Source: Solanum dulcamara | Taxonomy: Eukaryota > Streptophyta > Magnoliopsida > Solanales > Solanaceae | Length of the DNA: 64,000 bases | Reading direction: 5' to 3' | Assembly (NCBI RefSeq): GCF_947179165.1 | Contig: NC_077241.1 | Location: 77,959,648-78,023,647, forward strand | Shown: piece by piece, positions 45,425 to 58,500 of the stretch | How positions within the stretch are numbered: position 1 is the first letter of the stretch | Layout of the letters: each line of letters opens with the position of its first letter | Translations under genes and position numbers: made by a program | The notes under the pieces: model-generated | What the model was told of the DNA's origin: nothing | Seen by the model: the letters and a program-made list of their open reading frames with translations, nothing else | The model's database searches: none

Positions 45425-46265
45425 GTGAAGCGTGGGCGGCTCTTTTCTTTATTTCATTTTTTCTTCATCTTTTTATCTACTTTGACAAGGAAAAAAAACC
45501 CAAAAATTATTTTAATTTGTGGCATATATATTCTTCATTTGGTGTTTTGATGTTTATTATATTTATTGTATCATGATCTTTTGTTTTTCCTCAGACAATT
45601 AATCCTATCCTTTATAGACCCCATATCAAATTAGTGCTAGTTAAATAAGGTTATTCATAAATTCTAATTTTCTTAGATAATTAAATCATGATCTAGAATT
45701 TACTCTTTCAATCACAATTTTTCACTCAAGACTCATCACGCAAACCTCACAACTACTAAATCAACTTTTTATCACATATATAGGACCATATATCATGCTA
45801 TGATGCAACTGAAATTATCAAGTGACTAGTTCTAATTATTAAGTGTCTTCCCAATCAATAAATTGACCATTTTTTACTCGTTATCAGTATCATAGCAACA
45901 GGAAAAGAGCGTATCATCTATAAAGTCCCTCACTCTCGAAAAGAAATTCAAGACATAGATTAAAACCAATTTATTGATTTTTTTAATTTATTAATAATAG
46001 AAATAAAAGACGGCTATATATAATAAAATTAGAGGGCTTCCTGTGACTTTCTATGTTGACTAATGAGCATTTCATAAAAGATTTAAAAATGACGATAAGA
46101 GAAGTACAAATTAATTTATCTACGTGAAACTACAAAGAAATGACCTCTCTGAATATAAATTAATTAAGCAATATTCTGTTAGTTGTCAATTGTTTCCCTT
46201 TTTGGATATAAAATAAAGCGTGGGCGGCTATTTTCTTTCTTTGTTTTTTTTTCCATCTTTAATTT
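45425..46265. repeat. Pair of direct repeats around 'aagcgtgggcggct'
   Basis: 'gaagcgtgggcggctcttttctttatttcattttttcttcatcttt' (about 45427-45472) and 'aaagcgtgggcggctattttctttctttgttttttttccatcttt' (about 46214-46260) are direct copies about 787 bp apart. They may be the ends of an element, but I found no further LTR features. Confidence 0.5.
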
Positions 46266-46624
46266 GTTTGAATGAAACATTCCTAGGTTGGCTTTTGTTA
46301 TAAATCGACAAATTGAATAAAGAATAAATTAAAAATTCTTTATATTGATTTTAGGGTACGTCATTATTTATAAGTACTTAAAGAGAATAAAATAAAATAA
46401 ATATTTTCTTTGTAAATACTAAACTATTTTGTCGGGTATTGGACACGTGGCACCATATAAATTAATCCATAGCTGGATTATGCAGGAAGGCTTCGTTACG
46501 CGTCGGCCACGTCGTCTCTAATACATTCACAACGTACGGACTACAGTATTAATTTTAGTCTAATTTACATAAATAGCATATATTATTTCTCTAATTTTTT
46601 TTAAATTATGAAAAATTCTTAAAA

Positions 46625-46830
46625 TTTATGAATTTCGAATACATCACTTGACTCCCGAATATATTACTGGACTTTCGAATATATCAGCATACATCCGAAT
46701 ACATAAAAAAGAGATGTATCAGAGATGGAAAGAAACGTGTATCAGAAAATGGATATGACATCCGGATACATAGAAGGGTTGTATCACGGAGGGGAGGGAT
46801 AGGAATGTATCACCGAGAGAAGAGTGATGT
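46625..46830. repeat. Short interspersed 'cgaatacatc/tgtatca' repeats
   Basis: 'cgaatacatc', 'cgaatatatta', 'cgaatatatc' and 'ccgaatacat' recur from 46626 to 46706, followed by 'tgtatcagag', 'tgtatcagaa', 'ccggatacat', 'tgtatcacgg' and 'tgtatcaccg' to 46817. The two halves are roughly reverse complements (GATACA/TGTATC), giving a weak palindromic layout. Confidence 0.55.
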
Positions 46831-47524
46831 ATATGAGAGGGTTTTTTTGATTTTTTTTTTTTAAAATAATAGAAAATTTTAAATATTATGATAAAATAAG
46901 ATATGTATTTAAGTAATTTTTTCTTAATTATAATCTTATAAAGTCATATACTTTTTGTAGTCCAAGTGATACACTATTTAATTTCATATTGAGTAGTGGT
47001 GATAAATTAGGGATGATGGATTTTTTTTCGTTTTTCACTTGGATATTCGATATCCAACTAAGATTTCTTTTGTTGTTCATTTTTTTTCTATGGAATAAGG
47101 TATTGTCTAATATAGTTTTTTGTTATAGAATTGTGAAAACCAAATAAAATTTTGAATGACTAGTCATAATATTAAATTGAGATCTACAAATTTTTTTTTG
47201 ATACATTCAAAATTGACTAGATGAAATTCTTAAATCTGCTAAAAGAAGAAATTAAACTTTATTTTTTTTTAGCACGTTTACTATGTTATAATTTTTTTTG
47301 CGTGTGTTTATGACCTTCATTCGCCAATAAATTGACACATTGATCGTGATCTTATAAGCTTCCAACATATATACTTATGGTTTGCAATTATAGTCCCAAA
47401 TAAGTGACATTGCAAATTTATCCTGAGCTTCTTTGATAAACAATACATCAAATAGCTAGGCAGTTTTTTTCCACTTTCCATACTTTATAGTTCATTTCTT
47501 TTGCCCATGGATCTATAAGATTTT

Positions 47525-47645
47525 TTTAAAATTTTATTTTCAGCTCCCTAACAAAGACGAATCGAACTCGAGACATCTGATTAAAGATGAAGGAATACTT
47601 ACCACTCCATCACACCTACCACTCCATCACACCTCTGGTTGGTAA
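47525..47645 (-). mobile_element. tRNA-like SINE piece (minus strand) with a 19-bp tandem duplication
   Basis: On the minus strand an A-box-like 'gatggagtggtaagtatt' is followed by a B-box-like 'cgagttcgattcg', a spacing like that of pol III promoters. The start is duplicated: 'gtgtgatggagtggtag' occurs twice in tandem (47597-47633). No cloverleaf can be drawn, so it is not a tRNA gene. Confidence 0.55.
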
Positions 47646-50128
47646 CTATAAGATTAATTAAGCCAAGATCTAGTACTACTATTACCAACTATGACAATGA
47701 CACTATGCTCCACCACTTTTCATCAATTTATTTCTTCTGCATTTCTATTTGTTAAACTAGTTCAAATCAATTAACTGAGTAATATGAGTACTAAATTGGT
47801 TGCTATGAATTTATTTTTATTTTTAAAAAAATATCTTCATTTTCGACAAGGAATTTTTGGTACATGACAGCTTTCACATCTGCCCAAAAGAAGATAAGGG
47901 AATATTATTAAACAGCCATACATAATAAACAACCTCAATAATTAGAGAGACAGTAACAAAGGTGTCGATTAATTGAATATGAAGGGACAAACAAACAAAC
48001 ATACAAGAAATGGGCACAAAGATTAAGATTGAAGTCCAACACTACAAATGGCAAAGTTTTGATATGCCAATAACTTATATTAGGACCAGCCTATAGAGGC
48101 CAGGTTGATTGTGCTACTTCAATTTGACACTTGTTTTTTTGGCTATTGTTGCATTAGATAAAGACTCATTCCCATTGATTGAGATGAGTGTTGCCTACCA
48201 CTAAGAGTTGTAACTGAGGGATAATTGAAATTCCTTCACTATAAATAGAGGTTTGTGAGATCAAATGAATGTGCATTTAAGTAAAGATATATACCTCTAA
48301 TTTTTGAGCATTAATCAGTCGAGACAAAAAAATATTTGGTTCGAATGTTGCTAATAAATAGATCAGTCAGGTGCAAGCTTGGATCTGGCTCCATTAGTGC
48401 ATCATACTGATAACTAATTTTCTCATAATTAAATAGTCTTGTTCGGGTTATAAACAGGAATTTTGATTAGGGAGTAGCAGAGACAGATTAGTGATTTAAA
48501 CTTTATGAGTTTTGAATTTTAGGATTATAACTTTATTGCTAGTCATTAGATTTTAAATTTAATGTTTATATATATTTAATTAATTTCTCAATACATATAT
48601 ATAATTTGAGCTAATACTACTATATTTTGCGGAACATGTATCCTGAAGGCTACCTTAGCGACTAGGGGGTTCTTTAATTTACCTTTATATATAATTGGAT
48701 CTTATTAATTCAGCATGAGTTTGAATTAATCAAATTAATTTAAATTAATTAAATGAGTGAATTTCAAATACCAAATATCTTACTAGAAGAAATATAAGTT
48801 GCCAATCTAGAACTTAGCTGGGATAGATAGGTCTTTTTGTGTTGGTAGGGGCCATGGAATATTAGCTAGGTACTCCATCTGAAAACCCTAATTATATTCT
48901 AAGACCTAAGACCTAGGTTTTATTCTTCCATGCTGACACAAAACACCAAGCCCAAGTTCCATCAAATTAAAAAGACATAAAGAGATTGATAGCTCTAACT
49001 CATAGGAACATCCTTTAACTATGATTGTTAAAATTTTATAAATATATATTTTAGTCGAAGATACTTTGATTCAGATAAGCAACGAGATGATTGTCGTTGA
49101 AAATCATTTGGATAATGTATAAAATATTTGTGTGTATTAAGTAGTTTTCTTAATGTAAAATTGTCTATTAATCATGTATAGGAAGGATTAATGAACATGT
49201 GCTTATAAACAAAATTAATTACTCCTACTTTGAAATTAAAATAGATGAAATTTCTCAATTCTTAATTATAAATTTCGGATTAAAATCTCGAACTAAATAA
49301 CTAATCATTATTTTCTAAAAAACATATCGTACACTATTGAAGTGGAAGACAAGATCCGGTTTAACCGGCAAGGTACAAACACTGATAGCCAACAGTATTC
49401 CACACTACAAGCCCCTCATGTCTTATATTTATCACTTTATTATTCTTAAACTTTTAAATTAAAAATAAAAAAATCTTATAATCTGAACAAAACCTGATTT
49501 TGTTTTAATTATTCTGTTTAAATGATTAAATATCATCCGTCTTAATTTCATAGACAAATCGTATTAGAGGTTCTCAGATCAAATCTCATTACTCCTAATT
49601 TCCAGCTCTGCTTTAGAGAAAAACTTACAGAAATATTTAAGATACGCTTATTTCCAAACAAGTTAAAATCGGTAATGTTATATTTTATTTATCCAAAATT
49701 TGATTAAAAAAATGTTGAATGGGTTTAACTTATTTTAAATTTGATACTATTGACCATATTGTGAGACACAGTAACAGCCAAAATTGACTGAATTTGGAAA
49801 GAAATTAATTGGAGGAGTGTTTCTATTGCAATTGTGACAAGTGATAAGATCAACGTAGTTGGGACGATAGAAATTCCTACATTTTTAATTAGAAGTTATT
49901 ACGAATTTGATCGAATCTCAATACCATAACGAAATACTAGATGAACATCCAAAATTGAAAATTTAAACTATTTATCTTCATTCCATATTCTCAAAATTGT
50001 AGAGACTATACAATAACATTTTCACTTTTCCTCCGTAATCATTTTCCCACCTCTTTTTTTTTTTTTTAATCTTGTAGTTATATACATTTTACACTATCAA
50101 ATCCAAATCATTTTACCCCCAAAAAATG

Positions 50129-50626
50129 CTACAAACCGGCGGCGACCGGAGAATACTCGCCGTAAAAATCAGAAATGCCGGAAGCCAACCATAATCTCTC
50201 ATTAAAACTCTCTTGCATATCGTCGGGAATAAACGGCGTCCGGCAAAGTGGACAAGTTTTCTGATCATGGTCCATCCAACGGTCCAAACAGCTCCGGTGG
50301 AAAATATGCCGGCAATTCGTCAACCGTCTGATCTCATCTTCTCCGTCAAACTCGTACAAGCAAACTGCGCAGCTCTCCGGCGGGTCAACCAGCTCGGAGA
50401 ACTTCACCACCGGTAGTAGCTCCCGGATCAACGCCGCCGACACTGAATGGAGCTCCGAGTGTGATTCGGGTCGGGTCGGGAACGACATTTCGGGTTCAAG
50501 GAAATCACCGAGACCAAAAACGGTGAAAAGCGTGCAAATGAACTTTCTAATGAATCCTAGAATGGTAAGTAAGTAGACTAGCAATTTGGGTAAGAATAAA
50601 TCCGTGTATCCCACCGGAAAACCCAT
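50129..50626 (-). CDS. BRH1: RING-H2 E3 ubiquitin ligase, BRH1-like
   Basis: RING-H2 protein expected to transfer ubiquitin from an E2 to unknown substrates. Arabidopsis BRH1, the closest protein I remember, is a brassinosteroid-responsive RING gene. Intronless, 165 aa, the usual family length. An N-terminal hydrophobic segment (about residues 9-38, starting MGFPVGYTDLFLPKLLVYL) looks like a membrane anchor. The RING-H2 ligands are C86, C89, C105, H107, H110, C113, C125 and C128, with the conserved FHRSCLDRWMDHDQKTCPLC core. All ligands are present. The start at 50626 is the family start. Codon use is GC-richer than the neighbourhood, as is common for intronless plant genes. A TATA box lies about 127 bases upstream. 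The overlapping ORFs at 50213-50416 (+) and 50578-51054 (-) are shadows or leader sequence. Confidence 0.93.
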   Translation of the reverse strand: MGFPVGYTDLFLPKLLVYLLTILGFIRKFICTLFTVFGLGDFLEPEMSFPTRPESHSELHSVSAALIRELLPVVKFSELVDPPESCAVCLYEFDGEDEIRRLTNCRHIFHRSCLDRWMDHDQKTCPLCRTPFIPDDMQESFNERLWLASGISDFYGEYSPVAAGL

Positions 50627-50752
50627 ATTTTTTTTCTCGAAATACTAATATGTAAGAACAAAAAAGACAACTCTAGTATTGTTGAAATGGAGAGTGAGGA
50701 GCAGAACGTGAGATTTGAGAAAGCGGAGAGAAAACGGGAAACGGGGAGGTGG

Positions 50753-50762
50753 ATTATATAGG
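50753..50762 (-). promoter_or_regulatory. TATA box of the BRH1-like gene
   Basis: The minus-strand CCTATATAAT lies about 127 bases upstream of the ATG, which would place the transcription start near 50725 with a leader of about 100 bases. Spacing is typical. Confidence 0.6.
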
Positions 50763-51141
50763 GGTAGAGGTGGAGAGATGAAATGACAGAAAAGGGTATG
50801 AATTTTGGAGGAAATTGCGGTGAACCTGTGTGAATATGAGGGGTAGGTCGTGGAAGGGGGTGGGGGTAGTAGGGACGTGACGATGTGTTTGTATTATACG
50901 CTAATGTCCCATTCGATAGTTGTAGGGGTGCAGTTGTCATACAATTTGGGCCGCTCACTGATAAACACGTTGTGTTTTTCTCCTTTTTACCTAAAAGATT
51001 TAACGGTGTTTTAGTTGGACGTTTATTTATTTTAAGTTTGATAAGTAGATACATTATTAATGAATAGACATATTTGTCCTACATGACAAATCACACGGAC
51101 ACATGCACTGTGTATCTCATATTTTTTGTCATGTAGGATGC

Positions 51142-51171
51142 ATTTATTTATTTATTTATTTATTTGTATTT
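51142..51171. repeat. (ATTT)n microsatellite
   Basis: About six to seven TTTA/ATTT units in a row. Confidence 0.85.
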
Positions 51172-52288
51172 CAAAGTTTGAGGACATACATGTTATGAGT
51201 TGAACCCAAATTAAACGTGATTATACTATATCTATCTCAAAATGATTTTAGTGATACATTATCAAAAGTTAAATATAACTGAATTTCAATAAAAATAATA
51301 AAACTTCATTTATTTGTCATGCATCTATCGATTTGATGAAAATATCTGACATTTTTTTAATTGATTCTCGCTCTATCCCATCCCGAAGGTGTTCATACTT
51401 CATTGTTTTTTGTATTACGTACTTTGGAGAACAAATTTCTCATTTTTGTTTGTAAAATTAGACATTTTGGGATGGATTTTAAAAAAATAAAAATAAAAAT
51501 ATTGGTCATGTCACATAAAAGGAAATGAAGGTTTCTTTGTGACGAATTTAAATCATCTTTGTGGTTTTTTATTTGATAAAAGCATACACAAATCTAATAA
51601 TATGAATGATGACGTAAAAAAATTGGTGGACCAAAAGAGAATTGTGACACATTATATATATGACTATTTATAAAATTCAAGGGAAAAAATGGGATATATA
51701 TGTACGTACTACGTAGTTTAAAACAATTCAATTATACACCAGTAGATAACATATATAGAAACCTTTAAATGTTTAGTACTTTAATTGGTTGAAAATTAAA
51801 AGATAGTATAGATATATGTTACGTATCATATGTAATTGAGGACATCTTAAAAAAATGAAGAAACATACCTAGATTACTATCACTTTAATATGTTAGATCA
51901 TGTTTCAATTTTTTGGAAAATAACCCTCATTTTCAAGAATTAATCATGACAAAATATGTTAAAATAGAAAGTAATTGTATCTTAAGCAAGTTGAATATTT
52001 TTATGACAATTTCAAGAGATGAGTCACAGCCCACAAAACACAAGAAAAAAAAAGTACTAGTTGTTCTGTAAAGAGTTTCGAGGAACAATACTAATTACTA
52101 AAAAAATTAAAAAAATCGAGGAAGTAATCTTTGTATATATTTATTTATATTACTTATAAAACCAAAAATTTATGATCAAGTGTATACACCATTTACAAAT
52201 AACCCTGGATAAAATTGTTCATGCATGTGTTTAATTTTAATTAACTATTTCACGTAAATAAGAGAATGTTGTTTGAGATGGTTTGATT

Positions 52289-52450
52289 ATAAGTGTAAAC
52301 CTATGGTGAGCAAATATGTTAAAAGGGGAATGAAATAGATATAAAACTACATTATATTGATCTACAAATGCATCGGTTTATAAGTGTAAATCCATGGTGA
52401 GAAAATGTGATAAAAGAGAATGAAGTAGATATAAAATTATATTAAAAATA
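52289..52450. repeat. Two-copy tandem duplication, period about 91 bp
   Basis: 'tataagtgtaaacctatggtgagcaaatatgttaaaa...gatataaaactacatta' (from about 52289) is repeated as 'tataagtgtaaatccatggtgagaaaatgtgataaaa...gatataaaattatatta' (from about 52380). About 85% identical by eye. Confidence 0.8.
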
Positions 52451-53291
52451 AATTTTAAAAGACTATGCACATCTAACTTTGAATTTAAGATTCATATAGG
52501 TCACGTGGACTAGTTTTAGAATAAGTTTTTAGTCTTGTTAGTAAGTGTTTTTGAAACTTTTCCTTTTTCATTTGTTGTTGTTGTTAACTTATTTTCACTT
52601 TTGGGTTTAAATAGAGAAATCTTGTCACTTAAAATTCATTTAGCTAATTCTAACTTATTTGAATCGAGACGCAATTATTACTTATTTGTGTGTGTTCATG
52701 TAAATGCACATACTTCTACTTTCTTCAAAATTGTTAACTCAAAAATAGATAGATGTAATTATATCCCCTCCAAAAAAAGAGACTTTGATTTTTACTTTTA
52801 AAAGTTAGGTAATGTACCAACTTTTTCAACCTTTTGGTTGAAATTTGGCTCTAATATTTTCAAAGTATTTTGAGTACAAGTTTTTGCAATCTCTAGATGA
52901 GATAGTGATTGAAAAATGACCATAATCCTTGTGAATTATAGTTGTTCGATCCTTATTAGTTTAGGTATCTAATGTGACAATTCTACCTAATTAAAACGTA
53001 AATTCAAAAAAAGTCGAAAAGTATAACAGGTTGTTACTTTAAACTCGCTTTGCTTTTACAATGTCGCTCCCTAATTTCAAAATAGAAATGGTCAGGACCA
53101 AGAAAATCTATCGAAATATTGTAGAAAAAAGGTTTTTTTCTTCTTCTAATGATAAAAGCAATGGGACCAAAAGGGAAAAGTCGTGAAAGAATTATGCAAT
53201 ATCCAAAGGCATAAAGTGGGGACTAATAGTTTCTAGAATTTAATCATCCTTGTCAAAAGAAAAATAAAATTAGAAGGAAAAAAGCAATCAT

Positions 53292-53470
53292 GCATCTTCT
53301 TAGCTTATTCAAAACTAAAAAAAGAAAAGAAATAAAAAAGGCCAAGACATCATGAAGAAACAACAAATTAAAGTAAAAAACAATATATAAATCATTTTCT
53401 TAGCTTATTGAAAACTCACAAAAAGAAAACAGGCCAAAACATGATAAAGAAAGAACAAATTAAAATGGGG
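53292..53470. repeat. Two-copy tandem duplication, period about 100 bp
   Basis: 'tcttcttagcttattcaaaact...ggccaagacatcatgaagaaacaacaaattaaa' is repeated as 'ttttcttagcttattgaaaact...ggccaaaacatgataaagaaagaacaaattaaa', the second copy starting at about 53396. Confidence 0.75.
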
Positions 53471-55315
53471 AATAGAAGGAGCAAGAATTAGAAAGGGGCT
53501 CACCCCTTAGTTAGCTAGTGGGGTGTTATTTGGTGCATATGCCCATTGTGTTGTCATTGTTGCATCTTCATTAGGGTGCCACTTTGCCCATTTATTTTGT
53601 CCACTTTGTTAAAGAAATCTTCAAACTTATTCCCTTTAATTAATCACTATCAAGTTAGAGCTAGAGGCGTAAGGGGTTCATTCGAATTTCTTTCACTAAA
53701 AATAAATAAATTACAACATCAATATTTTCTTATGTATATTTAGTATATATTGAATCATCTTGATTTCTTTGTGTGTTAATTACTTCTGGTTCCATTACTG
53801 ATCACTTTATATAAAAATTTAATCGTTGATCAAACCTTTTGTTGTCATGTCACAATATTCCTTCGTGTGGTTGATTCTAAATTGTCATTAATGAAATGAA
53901 GGGCAAAACATGTGCATATAGAATGTGATACCTGCTATATAAGCATGGGGTATTCACAAATTATTATAGTTGCATCAAAGATAACATCAATGGTACAATT
54001 TTTTTAAAAAACATATCCAAATATTAATGGATGCATATATGTTGGTGGATCAAGAAACATGATCCATCACTTTTACTCCAACAATTATGGGTAGTGAGAT
54101 CTAGCTTATATAATTTTTTTTTTATATATATAGAGAGAGATAATGAGAAATGAATATATATGAGCTATCAAAGAAGAACATGTTTTTTGAATCCAAGATA
54201 TAAAGAGAGGAAAAAGAACCAAAAGAAAAAAAATTATTGTGGGATCATATGGAAAAGGAAATAAAAGTGCAAATGTCGGCAATGGGTGGTGAGTGATGAG
54301 TCTTGGCCAACCAGCCAAAGAGCATGGGTGGGTTTTGGATTAAGTGCGTAGGCGTGGCATTTTTTTGGCTAAGGTTGGGTGTGTAGGGTACTTGTGTTTG
54401 TTACATCTTCTACTATGCTCTATTCCAAAACTCACTTATTTCTTCCTCGTAAGTCTTGAATCAACAGTAAAGTTATTTTCGTTGGAAGTTATAGATAGTT
54501 AGGGGTGAAGTTAGGAGGGTCAAGAGGGGTTCATCCATACATATACCATTGTTGAAAAATTGCACCACATGTACATCATCAATATTATTATTTATGTATA
54601 TATAAGTTTGAATCGTGAAATCAACCGTTGATATTTGCATCAGGATTGTTTATCTACAATACATACATTTTACGGGTTGCCGTCTAATCCTGAATCCTGA
54701 GGTGAATATGAAATACTAGGTGCACTGATATGACTAGCTCTTTTGGTTTGTCTCGATTTCAAGTCCTATGAGTGAAGCCTTCCAATAAGAATTTAAGTGT
54801 TTTATTCTTTTTGGAGAGTCTATTCGGCACAAATTCAAATTAATTAGATTAGTAAACTCTCTACACCAAAAAAAAAAATACTTTTATTACCTTACCATAA
54901 TTAGTCCGAATTTCATATAGGAACAATCCGTAATAGCGAGCTTGAATCATTTAAGGTCTATTTCTTTCCCCAAATTAATCAACCACCCCCTACCCCCAAA
55001 ACATATGCAAAATAGTGAAATTAAAGGAACTTACCTTCACCCTTAAACCATGTCTAACAAGACCAAGACATGGTGCCCCACGAAAGAATGGAAGTATTAT
55101 TCAAGTATATATACTTATTATGAAATATATACATATAATATATAGTATTATATAGAGAGATGTCCCACCCCTCCCACCCCACCCACCGCCAACCAGTTGG
55201 AAGGGAGCACAGCACCCTTTCTCTAACATATTTTCTTCACTAATCTCCAAAACACCTCCACGCAACTCTGCTCCCTTTCCTTTGTCTTTCTGTGATTCTC
55301 TCATTTGCTTTTGTA

Positions 55316-55575
55316 CCTCCGTTCCGTTCACTATTACTTGTCACTTTAAATTTGACATACTTTTTAAGAAACAATAATTAATATGAGTATTTTACTATAT
55401 TAATCATATTAATTGTTTATTGATCTATAATTTTAAGTCTTAGCTTGGAAAATGATTTGAAAAATAAGTAATTAATGTTGAGGATAAACATAAAAAAACT
55501 AATTGTCTTTTTCTTGAATATGTTAAAAATAACAAATAAAATTGAAAATCTATTGTTAAAATACTGGACAAGAAA
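55316..55575. mobile_element. Damaged Stowaway MITE
   Basis: The left end CCTCCGTTCCGTTCACTATT, preceded by TA, and the following body ('acttgtcactttaaatttgaca ... ttaatatgagtatttt') match the MITE at 29916-30182. The right end ('ctggacaagaaaat') is truncated or diverged before the expected terminal repeat. Confidence 0.6.
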
Positions 55576-58500
55576 ATAGTTTTTGCGTGCATGATTGGCG
55601 TAATTAATGAATACTTCCAATTTCTTATAGATATAGTAAAAATTGTTGGGTGGAAAAAGTGTGTATTTTTTATAAGCATACATTGAGAAAAATATTTGTG
55701 TATAAAAGGAGTAGGACTATACTACCTAGGCTTTTTCCAAAAACAAACATAGGAGGTACCACTTTCTGTTAAAGTTTTCGTCTCACCAACATTTCTTTTG
55801 TAAAATAAAATATTTGTTATTTTCAGTGGCTAATTAAATAATAATATTCCTAGGTACTTATAGTAAGTAAAATAATGTAGTAGTTATTTTTTTATGTCAT
55901 ATAATAATCAGCAGTTAGAAATTCCTTTACTTTCACAACTTTTTGTAACAAAATCCGTGACTTCACTAGTGTACTTTTTTTTTCTCTCTAAGGGTTTTTT
56001 CGTACGAACGAAAAAATAATTCATTTTAATTTTAAAATTGTTGAAAAATATCTTCCCTGAAAAAATAAATTTTCGAAAATGAACAAGTTGTGTACAAATG
56101 ACATTTCGTGATTATAATTAATCTCTTCACCTTCCAACACACTCATCTTCACCCCGCATCCCCGCCTCTATCGATTTCCTATAATAATTATCTAGATTAT
56201 ATCCTTTTAAAATAATATTTTTTTATCTACATACTGAACACAAGAAAATAATAAAAAACAAACTTATATATTTTTCTAGAAAATATTTTTGTACCAAACA
56301 CACTTAGCTAATTAGTGTTGATTTTGTATATATAAATTTTTGAATGACTTGGAATATGAATTGAGAATAACAAATGTTATGAAGTATGTTATTATCGATG
56401 ATAATTTAAATTCAGCAATATAAGACATAATCAACAAAGTGATGTGGCTTTCAGTCAGCACTTAATAATTGGACAGGCGCATATACAGAGTTCTAAATAA
56501 TATGATGGTTATCAATTATATATTTGTTTTCTTAGTCCAAGTGAGTCAATCCTTTCTTTTTGACAGAATATTTTAAATTAATACTATTAATTATATAGTG
56601 ATCTATTAATAAATTGAATTAAGTAACATTTTATCCTTTATTTTAAAAATGACTTGATTTGACGTACGGTTTAGAGTGCCCAATATTTTTTAAGATAATT
56701 GATCACGGTGTATTCTCCTAAGAACCACCTATAATAAGAACTTGCAAAAATGAATCTGTTTATTATAAAGAGATTTGTCGTTCCTGACCATGTCTTGGAG
56801 GGTGTTCAGAAATATCTACGATCGAGACACATTCTTGGAGTCTATCTTGGAGTTCCTTTTTGCGTATGGCAATATATGATGCATTTTCCGACCAGAATAG
56901 TCATTTTTGGAGGAGAAACTATGCATTTACACACATAGAGAGAGAAAAAAATAACTCCTAATAATAATACGTTAATAAATAGAAATATTCATGAAACATT
57001 TGAAAAATCTTAATAAATGAAAATTATTTGACTCCCGAAATAATGATATTGTTATTGAAAATAAGACAGAAGTCCCATTGGCTTTGTTAATTAGGATGAA
57101 GATTAGTAGTTAAGCCAGCTAACTTCCCACCCTTGTTGATTGCTTTTTATAATCATGCCAAAGCAATTCCACTAGCCCTTAATTAAAATAATTAATTAAT
57201 TAATAATCCAACCGTTCTTCTAATTAAAATAGGAGACTTCCATGATAACCAAACCAGATTTGTACGCGTTTAGTTCCAAATTTTTTGATTAATTTTATCA
57301 TTAAGATATCAGGAATTGCCTGCCATATTATAAAGTCTAAGGGTATAGGATTACAAGGCATCTCAGAAATTGTCTTTGTTTTTTATTTTATTTTATATGT
57401 ATAATGGGTGATAAAATTAATTAATTACCACGTTATTAATGAGACATTTAATATCAACTTGTATCTAAAAGTGAAAAAAGTTAAAGATTTCTTTTAATCA
57501 CGCTTAATTAGACATGTGATAGCACAAACCACTAGTCATATTTGGCAATATTTTGTTTATGGCAAGGCTCATGCAAGTTGAAATTATAATCAAACATTAC
57601 GCTTTTTGATAGACTTAAAAAATCGTGTCATTGCTATCATTATCTATAATTAATTTTGATAAGCACGCGATTGATTTCGAAAAATGTCATATATTGTGTG
57701 TGACATGTGTTAGGGAGGAAAAATTCATAAATAACGCTAACATTTTGGCTATAGTGAGTCTCAGGTGATGAAATAATGTCATATTGCTATCATTATCATT
57801 TATCAATAATCCAGGTCAGAGTCATATTGTCAAACGTGGTGCTAGGTAGATTATTGATGGGATTTGGTTAAAAAATAAAATTGCATCCTTAATATCAGCT
57901 ACAGCGATGATATATAGAACCTTGATTCTATATCAATGACAAATTACAATACACTTGTAATATAAAAATATTAAATTATTTCTTTTTATTTCCTCCTACA
58001 TTAAAATAAGTTTTACAATATAGTACAGTACTAAGTAGTACTTGTTGCTCTAAAAATTACAGACAAAGTTGAAACAACAACTCATAAATCTAAAATTTCT
58101 ACAGAGATATAATAAGATTTAATAATAATCTTTTTTCTTTAATTTCTATCTTCTGTGTTTCTAGGGTTAATAAAAAAAATGATGATTTTTACTAGACTTT
58201 ACTAGAGACCATCACATGCAATTCTGAAAACTTGTTTGTAAAGTGCATAATAATGTTAAAAGTGATTCACAGCTTAAGACAAAACATGATGATTCACAAT
58301 CAATAATTTAGTAGTATTAATTAGTACTAAAAGCTAATTATTCACTGCTCTTATAAGTTGTTTCCACTGCATGTTACATGTCCAATAATATTGAATTACA
58401 GTAAGTCAGTAATATTGTTAAGCACCCAATTTTTTTTAAAATTATTTTTGACTCAATAAAAAGGCCAAAATTACAGCTATGCATATACTGTAACAACACT

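Larger units (their letters stand above)
43399..50128. other. Gene-free AT-rich region of 6.7 kb
   Basis: No recognisable coding region or RNA gene on either strand; the frame at 44394-44648 is not matched to any family. It contains two SINE-like pieces and a few local duplications, listed separately. An ACGT-rich stretch at about 46449-46530 contains a G-box-like GACACGTGGC and 'ccacgtcgtc', without an adjacent gene. Confidence 0.65.

Noticed and set aside
50578..51054. 158-codon minus-strand frame overlapping the BRH1-like start
   Set aside because: It covers the promoter and 5' leader in another frame and includes the TATA box; no protein resemblance.
56750..56938. 62-codon frame with an RIVIFGGETMH end
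   Set aside because: No family recognised and no splice-linked exons nearby; length is expected by chance.
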